Part shown: one piece after another, positions 32,572-42,967 of the stretch
Numbering within the stretch: the first letter of the stretch is position 1
Layout of the letters: each line of letters opens with the position of its first letter
Assembly: GCF_026151205.1 (NCBI RefSeq)
Contig: NC_087082.1
Span: 16,647,401 to 16,711,400 of the forward strand
Origin: Bolinopsis microptera
Taxonomy: Eukaryota; Ctenophora; Tentaculata; Lobata; Bolinopsidae
Reading direction: 5' to 3'
Length of the DNA stretch: 64,000 nucleotides
Position numbers and translations under genes: made by a program
Notes under the pieces: generated by a model
What the model saw: the letters and a program-made list of their open reading frames with translations, nothing else
Database searches by the model: none
Told to the model about the DNA's origin: nothing

Positions 32572-33372
32572 TTATGGTGGGCGCCTACCACCCGCTACCG
32601 CTCCGCCGAAGTTCCCCTGACTGGTGTTAAAACGTGCTCTAGACTGGCTACTCCTTCTGCCAGCTACAGATTCCTTAATATTCGCAGCAAATTTACGGAT
32701 ACCACTTTTACCAAGGTGGACAATATCTGAGGTAAGAGGGCCATTTGCAGCAATATCCCATCTGCCATACTCATCAGAGAGCTGGCGACCAAAAATAGAG
32801 TTATCAATAATAAAAATGTTTCTTTGCTGATAAGACACATCGAGGATGCCCCGATTAAAGCTTTCAACTTTTCTATTTAGAGAGTTTAGTCTAGTTGGAA
32901 GTAACATTGACAAGTGGATTTTGGATTTGGGGTAGGTTTCAGTAATGTCTCTGCACTTGGATTCGAGGACATGGAGGAGGTAGGCTTCTGATCGTGGATG
33001 AGACCGGGAGTTAATACTGTTGATTCCAGTATGGATGACAATATTACGGTAAGGGCCAATCTCAATTGCATCAGGGAGAGCCTCCATGTGACCTACCAAA
33101 ACACGCTTCCCAGGGACCCAACGACCAAAGGTACCTACTGAGTCACCAAATGTCATCCTGGAGGTGTTTGAATCACCCAGAATGATGGTCGAATTGATGA
33201 AGTGAGGAGAAATATGTCTAAAGGTCAGGCTCACTCTCTCTGTGGAGACATTCTCGTCTGGGAGGATCCCATGTTTCCAAAAGTCCTGCGCATATCTCGT
33301 TGTGACTAACAAGCTGTTGTCCTGAAGGGGGAGATCTTCTGATTGGCTATCATCATTATTGCAGAAGGACAT
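32572..33372 (-). CDS. LINE ORF1: SGNH/GDSL esterase-like protein
   Basis: From ATG 33372 the product has 266 residues. IILGDSNTSRMTFGDS gives the GDS(x) nucleophile block, VIHTGINSINSR the G.N-type block, and DIVHLGKSGIRKFAANI the D..H block of SGNH hydrolases. Such esterase ORF1 proteins are known from several CR1 elements and are thought to help membrane or RNP handling. The C-terminus is Arg/Gly-rich (AVAGGRRPP). The frame is open for 52 codons further upstream, but that part is antisense to the host repeat and not LINE. TAA, two bases, then ATG of ORF2 suggests termination-reinitiation. Confidence 0.85.
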   Translation of the reverse strand: MSFCNNDDSQSEDLPLQDNSLLVTTRYAQDFWKHGILPDENVSTERVSLTFRHISPHFINSTIILGDSNTSRMTFGDSVGTFGRWVPGKRVLVGHMEALPDAIEIGPYRNIVIHTGINSINSRSHPRSEAYLLHVLESKCRDITETYPKSKIHLSMLLPTRLNSLNRKVESFNRGILDVSYQQRNIFIIDNSIFGRQLSDEYGRWDIAANGPLTSDIVHLGKSGIRKFAANIKESVAGRRSSQSRARFNTSQGNFGGAVAGGRRPP

Positions 33373-33381
33373 GGTACGGGC

Positions 33382-33617
33382 AGAAGAAGTTTTCTGATGA
33401 TATAGACCGCGGTAGTGACGGTTGCAGAGGACTCCGTCAACAGAAGTATTAAAGAAAGAGCCACTCCACCCGGATGGTGGTATTTGTGTGGGAGGTGACT
33501 TTGGCTGGCACAATCCTGCCCACAACAATGCTCAATCTGGTAAGTGATTTGTTTATCTCGCAAAATTTTCAAAATTAAACTCTCACAGGATTTGTTATTT
33601 ATCATTACTATTCACGG
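33382..33617 (+). pseudogene. Transposase exon A right half (C4)
   Basis: After the LINE, C4 continues with the part of transposase exon A that includes RGDFGWHNPAHNNAQS-type coding and its GTAAGT donor (33541-33546). The left half is at 27000-27074. The intron is then split by the 765-bp hAT. Confidence 0.5.
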
Positions 33618-34382
33618 CATAGTTGTTACGGACGTCCTGGACGAACTTTAAAAAGGTGCCGAACTGGACGAATTTTTTAACGAAATAGACGAAGTTTAAC
33701 CGAACTATGAGTGAGATGTTGCATTTCAGGCAACGTAGAGGTCTCTTTAGTAGGCCAGAGGTTGCCAAGTTCCATAATCAGCCTGTTAAATATTGGCAAT
33801 TGTACGGTTCTGAGACCCCAGTAATTCAGGAGTTGGCTATTATCTTGTTCAGCCAGGTCACGAGCGCCAGTGCCTGCGAAACAAATTGGAGCCAGTTTGA
33901 ATATGTGTACTCGAAAAGGAGAAATAAACTAAAAACAGAAAAGGCCAGAAAGCTGGTTTACGTTCACTCCAACTTAAAGCTTCTGAACGACATAGCTAGC
34001 GAATCAGCAATCTGGACAGAGAGCACTAGTGCTGGCACTAAGATCACTAAGATCACATATGCTATAGATTATTTAGATAACAATGATAAGTTGCGAGCTG
34101 TTGCTATAATTGATGCTTAATTGTAATCTGTGAACCAGCTCTGTTTATATTGAAGTACTAGTCATGATCTGTTGTTGATCTATTTTTTTTTTTCAATACA
34201 AGTTTGTATAACTATCTAACTGTATCATTTGTTTACAAGTGTAATAGTGATCGCACCTAAGCCATTCATTATAAAATCAAAACATATGCCAAGAAAATTT
34301 ACGCAACGAATTTTCACGAATTTTTAAAAGGTGCCGAACTGGACGAACTTTTCGCATTTCTTCGACGAACTTAACAACTATG
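33618..34382 (+). mobile_element. 765-bp hAT element with exact 8-bp TSD
   Basis: The ends are CATAGTTGTTA and its reverse complement. The target duplication ATTCACGG is perfect (33610-33617 and 34383-34390). Subterminal GGTGCCGAACTGGACGAA occurs near both ends (33654 and 34330). It retains only the C-terminal part of a hAT transposase, so it is an internally deleted, non-autonomous copy. It sits in the transposase intron of C4. Confidence 0.95.
33707..34120 (+). pseudogene. hAT transposase dimerisation domain, truncated
   Basis: The 137-codon frame reads PVKYWQLYGSETPVIQELAI, then ILFSQVTSASACETNWSQF, then EYVYSKRRNKLKTEKARKLV. This is the hAT C-terminal dimerisation region (the W.....R..N.L motif). 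The catalytic parts are absent. The ORF starts 89 bases inside the left end. It differs clearly from the hAT relic at 18104-18468, so it is another family. Confidence 0.8.
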
Positions 34383-34619
34383 ATTCACGGGTATTTATTC
34401 GAACATTTTTTCAGGCCATATCATGCTGGTTGCAGAAAATTCCAATAAGGTAGTGACCTTCAAAAGCTACTCCAGAATGTGTAGTTTATGTGCCAGGAGG
34501 GGGTTGAAGCAACACAAAGGCAAGTGCAACAACTCGTCCAATCACTCTACTAATATATAGTACAATGTTAAGTATGATTTATCAAAACTAATTAACAAAC
34601 TTTCCTTTGTTCGCTCTCC

Positions 34620-35522
34620 AGTCAAAAAATGACTTAGATCTTGGTTACGAATAGTTGAAGATCATATCTTCAACTAATATTTATATCTGATATGAATATT
34701 CTGGAAAAGTTGTTCCAAAACGTACACACGAAGATAGATGACAGCCGAATTCATGATACATGGAGACATCTGGATGCTGCGAATCGCTTTACAATTAAAA
34801 ATATTTGGGAAAACACAGGGAATGCTTCGGTAATCTCACACATTATGATATAAATATGTTTACAGATATTATATATTTTAAATTTTTGACTGCGTTATAT
34901 AATGTCAATAACCAAGATGTTTGAAAGCGCAAGTTTATAGTTATGACAATAGAATTTCACACATTAGTAGAAATTCAATTATATTATATTTCTCTCGTGT
35001 TATAATACATCTTTTACAGGTGATAATGCAGATAGCAACTTTGACTGTGACCGAGTAGAAGCTAAATTTGTCGGCTTCGATAATTATAAAGTACGGAATT
35101 TCCTACTAGAGGCGTTTTTATAGCTGGGGTTCAGTGATAAAGGTGATTTAAGATTGTTCCGTAAGAAGTTAAGCATGTTGTATGTTAGTTATTGCTTTTA
35201 GCACCTTATTAAACAAATCAATATGACGAATTACCTGTCAGTAGGAATATTAATTCAAGGGAATCAATAAATTAGTTGATTGTTTTTAAGAAACTTAAAC
35301 TCGTCACATTTTCTACAGGCGAGCCTTTGCACATTTGCACTCTTTGTCCCAAAGTCACGATCAAGAAACAGCGGGCAGTTATCAATGCTGCATCCAAGCA
35401 AGAACCATCAGATCTGCAGTTAATTATAGAGCGCATTTGTACGGTTAGTGAGAGCTGCATCAAGTTGAAAGATTCAGGAGAAGTCATTGAGAAGGACACA
35501 GTCTCTATATTATTTTATTGAT
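34620..35522 (+). pseudogene. Downstream transposase exons (C4)
   Basis: Exon-like frames are KNDLDLGYE then a stop (34627), MNILEKLFQNVHTKIDDSR followed by TWRHLDAANRFTIKNI (34692-34854), DNADSNFDCDRVEAKFVGF (35022 on), and a last exon from 35319. The last exon follows TTTTCTACAG, reads EPLHICTLCPKVTIKKQRAV and ends in TGA at 35520-35522. The CxxC pair in the last exon may bind zinc. C4 is less damaged than C2 here. Confidence 0.45.
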
Positions 35523-35547
35523 ATTGACTATTAGATTCTTATATATA

Positions 35548-38469
35548 GTACAGACAGATCCGTCTGAAAAAATCGATCTGCTGACACACAAAGCTTACAA
35601 AGGATTTTTGACGTTTTTGAGTCCTAATAGATGTCCTTTATGGCTGACCAACTTTTCCAAACTTTTCCACGTGTCTTAAGGCCACTTTTTGCCACTTTAC
35701 CACTTTTTACCACCTTTCTTGTTTGTCGAATATCTTTAGTTGTGAACATCGTAAAAGGTTGCGGATCAATCGAGTGTGTTCATATTATCAGGAAGAAAAA
35801 CTTTTATTCAAACAATTTTTACGTCAGATAATAAGTTAATTGGATAATTATCAATTAACTAATTAGCAAAATTCTAAAAAATTTTTATTGGCTCAAAATG
35901 ATCAAAATAGCTTAAAACACGGAGAAAAGTGGTTTTTAGAAAAAATTTGAAAATTTTTCACTTACATTTTTTTTTCGAGACTTGGAAAAAATTTCGAAAA
36001 TTCAAAATATTTTTTCCGCCAAAAGTGATCAAATCGCATGAAACACGGAGAAAAATGCCTTTCAAGAAAACTTAGTGAATTTTTCGTTTCAAGAATACTT
36101 AAATCGCCAATATTTGTAGTTGGAGTTCAGTAAATCTCGGCAGATTTTAGTAATCAGGAATTACTAAGTGAAGAGGTCTGAAACTGAAAAACGTTAACCA
36201 TACGATCGCGCGGCGATATAAGAGTTTCATAAACTAATTTTCACAGAAACTGCACCAATGGCACAGTCAAGATCGAAACGATAGCCTGCTGTACTGTCAT
36301 TTTATTGATTTCAATGATGAATCAGTGGGGTTAAGATAATCACATTTGTAATAAATAAAACATCTCTGTACCGTCAATTGTGCTAGTCTAAACCAGCCTA
36401 CCTGTATTACCAGACCTCTTCTTTTCCTCGACAATCAAACCAAGTTGTTCATATCGCATTTGGTGGGTGATGTAAGTAGTAATACATATCGAGCTGTATT
36501 CAATCACAATACGACACAATGCAATACGTGTATATTATATTATGGCCCTTAATGAGGTATATGAAACGTTCTATACCGTACACTTCTCGTTTCTCCCGTG
36601 AGAGGCCCAGTATGGAGAGGTTTTACAGTTTATCACGAAAACGTCTACTTGGCCTCATGGCTCTTTGACAGCTCAAAGAAGGCAAGAAAAGACCAGAAAG
36701 CTTAAAATTTCAACTCGCTCTTTTCAATGCCCGTCGATCTGTCCCACATTAATCCTGAGCTGATCATCATGGCCCCGAATATCCTACGGGAAGAACCTGT
36801 ATTTTTACCTCACGACGTCCGGATTTCAAATCAACATCCTCAATAACATTAACAATCCTTCCTGATCAGAATCTGTCTCTATTAGCGATTTCCAAATCCT
36901 GACTCTCGTGGAACATTTCACTGAATTGATTATTACCAGTTCTTTACTACCCCTTCTTGCCCGTCACTCGTAAGCTCGTATCTACATCTTACCCTTGCTG
37001 ATTTTACGTTTAGCCGACCCTGACATATGTGGGTGATTTGATGTATCCAGCATAGCAAATTAAGCGGTATGCAGAACAATACAAAACAAGTCACAGTTGA
37101 TGTTGGAAGGTGTATTTACACTTGCTTCCTGGACCTGGCTGTTCCTTAGTTTCCCTGATCTGTTCTTGCCTTCTTCGAACTGTAAATGAGCCATGTAATG
37201 AGGCCAAGTATACGTTTTCGTGATAAACTTTAAAACGTCTCTATACCGGGTTTCTCACGGTATAAAGCGTTACATAAACCTCATTAAGAGCCATATAATA
37301 TACACGTATTGTGTCGTATTCTGATTGAATACAGCTCGATATGTATTAGTTTCAATACTTTCAACACTACTATATAACAAATAATTTGAATGACAGGATG
37401 GATTACTGAGGGCACTGTGTTAAGGTGATTTAAGTGGGTCCCAATCCCCACCGACCATTCTTCTTTGTGTCATGAATACTTGCTTCATCATCTCCTTTTA
37501 ATAAAAATCACGGTGTCTTTATTGACTAAGCGCATTACTACTTACATCACCCACCAAATGCGATATGAACAACTTGGTTTGATTGTCGAGGAAAAGAAGA
37601 GGTCTGGTAATACAGGTAGGCTGGTTGAGACTAGCACAATTGACGGTACAGAGATGTTTTATTTATTACAAATGTGATTATCTTAACCCCACTGATTCAT
37701 CATTGAAATCAATAAAATGACAGTACAGCAGGCTATCGTTTCGATCTTGACTGTGCCATTGGTGCAGTTTCTGTGAAAATTAGTTTATGAAACTCTTATA
37801 TCGCCGCGCGATCGTATGGTTAACGTTTTTCAGTTTCAGACCTCTTCACTTAGTAATTCCTGATTACTAAAATCTGCCGAGATTTACTGAACTCCAACTA
37901 CAAATATTGGCGATTTAAGTATTCTTGAAACGAAAAATTCACTAAGTTTTTTTGAAAGGCATTTTTCTCCGTGTTTCATGCGATTTGATCACTTTTGGCG
38001 GAAAAAATATTTTGAATTTTCGAAATTTTTTCCAAGTCTCGAAAAAAAAATGTAAGTGAAAAATTTTCAAAGTTTTTCTAAAAACTACTTTTCTCCGTGT
38101 TTTAAGCTATTCCGATCATTTTTAGCCAATAAAAATTTTTTAGAATTTTGCTAATTAGTTAATTGATAATTATCCAATTAACTTATTATCTGACGTAAAA
38201 ATTGTTTGAACAAAAGTTTTTCTTCCTGATAATATGAACACACTCGATTGATCCGCAACCTTTTACGATGTTCACAACTAAAGATATTCGACAAACAAGA
38301 AAGGTGGTAAAAAGTGGTAAAGTGGCAAAAAGTGGCCTTAAGACACGTGGAAAAGTTTGGAAAAGTTGGTCAGCCATAAAGGACATCTATTAGGACTCAA
38401 AAACGTCAAAAATCCTTTGTAAGCTTTGTGTGTCAGCAGATCGATTTTTTCAGACGGATCTGTCTGTAC
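35548..38469. mobile_element. 2.9-kb foldback element (giant palindrome)
   Basis: The left arm starts GTACAGACAGATCCGTCTG (35548) and the right arm ends in its reverse complement (38469). The arms remain recognisably inverted to about 36710 on the left and 37145 on the right, roughly 1.1 kb each. The right arm carries an extra block of about 190 bases (37348-37538). TA flanks both ends, a possible 2-bp duplication. Each arm contains the same 66-codon frame (35631-35831 and 38186-38386), which is not convincing as a gene. The loop (36710-37145) has no ORF of note. Confidence 0.85.
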
Positions 38470-38636
38470 TAATATGGGTGATTCTCATCAAAACCGACCC
38501 AAAAAACACGGGATTTGAAAGTTGGTCATAGAACAAAAAAAATTACACTATGATAAATCGGGTTAGTTCCTCTACTTAAATCTGTATAGGGGTCAGATTT
38601 TGCCCCACCAATTAATGAGTAATTGGCAATTAAGTG

Positions 38637-38932
38637 TGTTACACCCGTAACGATTTCTGTTACACCCGTAACGCATTACGGGTGTAACAAATCCTCAAAT
38701 GTTACACCCGTAACGCATTACGGGTGTAACAAATCCTCAAATGTTACACCCGTAACACGTTACGGGTATAACAAATTCTCAAATTTTACACCCGTAACAC
38801 GTTACGGGTATTACAAATTCTCAAATGTTACACCCGTAACACGTTACGGGTATAACAAATTCTCAAATGTTACACCCGTAACACGTTACAGGTATTACAA
38901 ATTCTCAAATGTTACACCTGTAACACGTTACA
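38637..38932. repeat. Left CCGTAAC palindrome array
   Basis: About six units of roughly 42 bases contain TGTTACACCCGTAACrCrTTACGGGTrTWAC followed by AAATYCTCAAA. Each unit is itself a near-palindrome. The open frame through it (TPVTRYGYNKFSN repeats) is an artefact of the period being a multiple of three. Confidence 0.9.
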
Positions 38933-39185
38933 AACGGATTGTTTGTATACCTTATTACTTTATTGATGTACATTATTCACCCATTCATCATCTATTATAA
39001 ATTTCACCTGTACAAAGTAAAACGATTAGATTTTAAGCTACATAATGTAAATTTACGAAAGTGTATTATCATTACTGATTACAATATGTATAAACTTAAC
39101 GATGATAGATGATGAATGGTAGAAAATGATAAAAATATAAACTTCCCTGCAAAAAAATACAAATTTAACTTGTTAAAATAACTGA

Positions 39186-41850
39186 TTACATTATGGTGAG
39201 ACTTGAAAAATTAGGTATTGTTTTAAACTGAATTTTGTTTCGAGGAAGAATGGAGGGCTTTTCTAAAGTGAAAAGAATGTCCTCTTCAAGATAGCACTCT
39301 GGCTCATTGAGCTTCTTGAAGATGAACATTACAGGCCCAGGGCTATTGGTAAGTGAATAGGGCTGGACCATGTACACCTCCTCTTCCTCGATGTATCTCA
39401 TGACCTGGCCCACGTAGTGCAGAGTTCTCTTCTGTTTCACAGTTGGAACCCTCACCACTACCCAGACCAGATCATCAAATAATCTCTTATTAAAGTCACA
39501 GTCAAGGAGTTCCCTGTATGAACCTGGAGTATAGGCTTGAGCTGCATTTTGAGGAGGCGCGGAGTAACTGTTGATAATTGTCAACGTTGCAGTAGAAATT
39601 TCATCAGCCACAGTGCTCGCCGAGCCCGGAGTAGCTGGGACAAAGACTGGCCTCGCTGGAGTTGTTGAGACAGACGCTGGTATCGCTAGGGTTGCAACAT
39701 CAGACGCAGGGATGGTCACATGACGGGTGAATGTCTTACATACCGGTTCTCCAGATCTTTTTTTCAATGTTGTCTTTCCTCGGGTGATCACCATTTCGTG
39801 ACAGCTTGCAATACCTTTCTTAGCGGCAGCATTGATGTAGCTAGACTTTTTCTTGATCTTATCGACATCATCCTTACTGTAAGTTATGACCCGAACATTT
39901 TGGTCTTCTTCCAGATAACTTTTCTTCAGTTCCTCGGCAGAGAAATCGGAGTTGTCGTCTCTTGCAGTTATCTTTTTCAACTTGCTCTTTACAGTGGCAC
40001 CGACACCATCTGCTGCTCCCTTTCCATGACCAGACTCGAGGTAGATCCATTTTACAGTGATTTCCTCGGTGTAGGTGTCTACTAAATGTTCAAGCAAACT
40101 AGCAATAAACCGGTTTCGGTATTGTTTTGTTGGCGAGTCTGAAATGAAGACAATCTTTATGTATCCTTCCCTTAGTATTTCGTACAGAAGACCCGAGATT
40201 CCTGCCCAAGTGGCAGCTGCTTTGTGACATATACTATCGGAAAACGTACAGATCGAAGAGCTGCCTCCCTGGTGCCACAACACCATTGGGTGGAGCGATA
40301 ACTGCTTATTAAAAAAGAAATGTCCCTGTACTGCACGAGACTGCTTTATAGCAAGGTTAGTTGACCAGTCCATGTGGATTATAGCTTTTTCTGGATCAGT
40401 TAACATGAGCTCCTTTTCCTTCTTGACTTCCCGGAACTGCGAGCGGATCGTCATTAGGTGCTCCTTAAGGGCTCTCAACTCACGCGTTAGCTCTGAGGGT
40501 TTAAAATAGAATTAACGATTGTAATAAGCATTATGTATTATTATCATCTCTCGTATTATATTTATGATGTTAAAACAAGTTATAACTTTGTAGAGTAAGG
40601 AAAATTCAAAAGGATTGATTAATCTAATAACATAATAACCTGCTTGGAATAAGCTTTTAGATTTCGTGAACTGTTCCTTTCTATCAATAGGCACACTTGA
40701 GCCATCAGCGTCTACTTTCACCCACTTCATAAATGTTACTTCATCTGGGATATCCTTGTCTAGGTTGAGGTTCCAGGCAGTAGTGTTGTTGGTAGTATTT
40801 GTCACCAACCGCATTTGTTCGCACATTTCTTCCGCCGACATTGTTGTACATCCGGCTTTGTGGAGGGCTTCAACCTTGAAGCGAGGATTGAGACATTTCC
40901 CACAACCAGCAGTACCCCAATCTTCAGCTCCAGGGATTACAACAGTTTCGGTGGGAAAGTGCTTCGCAAAGTGCGAGAATGACACTTCAACGTCAGTATT
41001 TTCTGATAGGAACTTATTGTGTAGGATTCTAAGAGTGTCTCTCCTGAACCTCACCGGAACTTTCTCCTTGAAACCCTCAACTACCACACTCTTCATCTTT
41101 TTTATGTCAGGAATTGCTACAGAGTTAGCAATTGCAAACCCACAGATTAGCTCTTTTACGTTTTCCTCTGCTGCTGGAGCTTTAGCTGTTTCGTTATCAT
41201 CGACCTCCACTGTAGGACCTGCACTACTTGCTTCAAGCTGAAGTCTTCTCCGAACTTTATGTTGCCTGAGCCTTATCCCCATAAGTCTCAAGCGAGTTTG
41301 GTTTTTGACTTTCGACTTCATTTTGCGTTTAGACCTTGGAGTGAGGCTGGCAATCAGAGCTTTTGCCGTTTTTCTATTTTCCGACCTCATACCCTCCATC
41401 TCTTCAGTCAGCTCTCTGATTTGTTTTTTGAGGATCCCAATCTCACTGTTTTTTTTCTTGAGCGTTGATTTTCGTTTAAGCAATCCTTTCCGTTTTTGCA
41501 ACAACACGTCTTTCTCCTCTCTATCTTTCACCTTTTTCCTTTGCTCTTGCATTCTTAGTTTTGCTTTTAGTCTCAGCCTCTTTGTGTCACTGCGGGACTT
41601 AGGCTTCTCTCTCCTTTCCTTATCCCTTATTCGTTCCGCTGCCAGGTATTCTTGTTGCCTGGCAACATCTCCCTTCCTTTTTTCCCGGAATTTAGCAACC
41701 CGAAGCCTAGTTGCCGCCCTCTTCTCCTCTGCTCTCTTCTCCTTCTGTGATCCACTGCCCTTGCTTTCTTCTACAATATAATCCTCTGCATCTCTACTTC
41801 TTCCCGATCTTGTTCTCCCCCCGAATTTCTCCTCTTCGTCCCTAGGCGTT
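39186..41850 (-). CDS. Two-exon RNase H-like transposase of the 4.35-kb element
   Basis: Exon 41850-40640 follows a TTTCTAG acceptor. It encodes a very basic coiled-coil region, then RFRRDTLRILHNKFLSE, VSFSHFAKHFPTE and a Cys cluster (GCGKCLN.....LHKAGC). An intron with GT..AG edges (40639-40493) joins in frame to exon 40492-39186. That exon reads IIHMDWSTNLAIKQSRAVQG, LSLHPMVLWHQGG, FISDSPTKQYRNRF, WIYLESGHGKGAADGVG. The MDW, SDS..Q and LE..HGKG..DG.G motifs look like the acidic triad of an RNase H-fold transposase. I know this domain pair from metazoan repetitive ORFs but not its formal name. The first coding exon, before 41850, was not located. No stop or shift is seen. Confidence 0.7.
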
Positions 41851-42237
41851 CTAGAAAGTAAAAACTAGAAAGGCAATGGATATTAATTGATTCTACAACA
41901 TTAAGTTCTATGAATCGATTATTTTTTATGTCAACTGTAGTTAGCAAAAAAACAACAAAATTCAAAAAAACGACAAATTAGTTAAAATCCTCGACAGATA
42001 GCTAGCAGTTTGACTAATTCTCCAAAGAGTTCACAAAGAGTCAAACAAAATACTGCTGCAAACATCAAATGAATAAATACCTCAGGGAACTAGAATAACA
42101 CTGCTTCCTCCTGTCAAATTCAATCATGAAGAATTCAATCACATACCTATCTAGGAAGATATTTACTCTTATAGACACTACAGTACATCGTAAGTTTACA
42201 TTACACACCTACTAACTTATTGGTACCATTTTATAAC

Positions 42238-42446
42238 TGTACGGGTGTTACATTTACAAATTCGTTGCACCAACAACGTGTTACAGGCGTAACATTTGAG
42301 AAATTGTTACGCCCGTAACGTGTTACAGGTGTAATATTTGAGAATTTGTTACACCCGTAACGTGTTACGGGTGTAACATTTGAGAATTTGTTACGCCCGT
42401 AACGTGTTACGGGTTCGTTACGGGTTTGTTACGGGCGTAACGCCCC
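42238..42446. repeat. Right CCGTAAC palindrome array
   Basis: Units related to the left array stand in inverted order next to the right end, with GAGAATTTGTTACRCCCGTA spacing. The last units are shortened (GGGTTCGTTACGGGTTTGTT). The two arrays bracket the transposase gene symmetrically and are likely multivalent transposase-binding ends. Confidence 0.85.
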
Positions 42447-42967
42447 AGATCTTTATCAGCTTAAATTTTCCTTATCTATTAAGATAAAGATTCCAAACTT
42501 GTTAGAAGTACTACCTGTCCTATAAATAAGCCTTTCAGAAAGTTTTGTGAAAAAACATTGATCATAAGATGAGTTATAGTGTCTGAAAGGCCTGTGTTAC
42601 GGGTGGAACATTATCTGACACCTCCCGTTTTTGGCCTTTTATAGCAGTATTAACTTAATTTTATATTTCTAAGTTATATTTTAGTTATATATTTTGATGA
42701 CCTGTTATTCTACGACCAATTCTCTACATGATTGTACAAAAATTAATCAAATCGTTTAAAAAATGATTATATGACAATAGGTTGAGTGTGAAGGGTAATT
42801 TTGGGTCGGTTTTGATGAGAATTACCCATTATATCTATTGTATGAAGTTATTAACCATATAATTCTATATTGTATGATGATACTTTAATTTCAGATTTGA
42901 CATTTCGTCTCAGCAAAGTAACCATTTTAAATTACACTTTCAAGTTCTTGATAGTCTTTTTTCAGAG

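Larger units (their letters stand above)
27075..33381 (-). mobile_element. CR1-type LINE, near-intact coding, three ORFs
   Basis: The insertion splits transposase exon A of C4; the flanks GAAAGAAG (to 27074) and AGAAGAAG (from 33382) share an AGAAG duplication. Reading on the minus strand the order is an esterase-like ORF1 (33372-32572), the endonuclease/RT ORF2 (32569-29234), a third ORF (29145-28234), about 1.1 kb of untranslated sequence, and tandem 3' repeats (27155-27074). The 5' junction is only about 10 bases before the ORF1 ATG, so the 5' end may be truncated. A CAAA-rich tract at about 27837-27855 could instead be the real 3' tail, with 27075-27836 an older insert. Confidence 0.8.
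23336..35540 (+). mobile_element. Composite repeat, copy C4 (split by three insertions)
   Basis: C4 runs 23336-24409, 26917-27074, 33382-33617 and 34383-35540. The gaps are the GGGCAATTCCAC element, the LINE and a hAT. At each gap the flanks rejoin to the sequence seen in C2. The 104-residue unit (24004-24300) is broken by several stops. The exonuclease exon is missing: the sequence jumps from 24355 to the intron-like GGTAAGTATTCATAATTG. The transposase exon A is split by the LINE, and its right part is at 33385-33541. Confidence 0.6.
38476..42827 (-). mobile_element. 4.35-kb DNA transposon, TIR GGGTRATTCTCATC
   Basis: The left end is GGGTGATTCTCATCAAAACC and continues GACCCAAAA. The right end is its reverse complement with one mismatch in 29 bases. 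Arrays of palindromic GTTACACCCGTAAC units stand inside both ends. A two-exon transposase is encoded on the minus strand. No target duplication is clear: the flanks are ..CTAATAT and ATTATATC.., at most AT. It abuts the foldback element on the left and C5 on the right. Confidence 0.85.

Noticed and set aside
28348-32830. Plus-strand ORFs opposite the LINE
   Set aside because: All are shadows of the intact minus-strand ORFs with endonuclease, RT and esterase motifs.
33373-33528. N-terminal extension of the LINE ORF1 to base 33528
   Set aside because: That part is the antisense strand of the composite repeat (compare 9381-9540), outside the LINE border. The LINE frame can only start at 33372.
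35631-35831. 66-codon frame MSFMADQLFQTF present in both foldback arms
   Set aside because: It is duplicated only because the arms are inverted copies. It has no family resemblance and lies in a low-complexity region.
38623-39000. 125-codon frame with TPVTRYGYNKFSN repeats
   Set aside because: It is the palindromic motif array at the left end of the 38.5-kb transposon. The 42-base period is a multiple of three, which keeps the frame open.
41305-41781. Plus-strand frames across 40666-41781
   Set aside because: They are antisense to the transposase exon, whose codon bias (Lys/Arg/Glu) leaves the opposite strand open. The minus-strand product has recognisable motifs.
38623-42445. CRISPR-like array from the regularly spaced palindromes
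   Set aside because: The window is eukaryotic, the spacers are identical, the units are palindromic, and the arrays sit at the ends of a transposon. That is not a CRISPR pattern.
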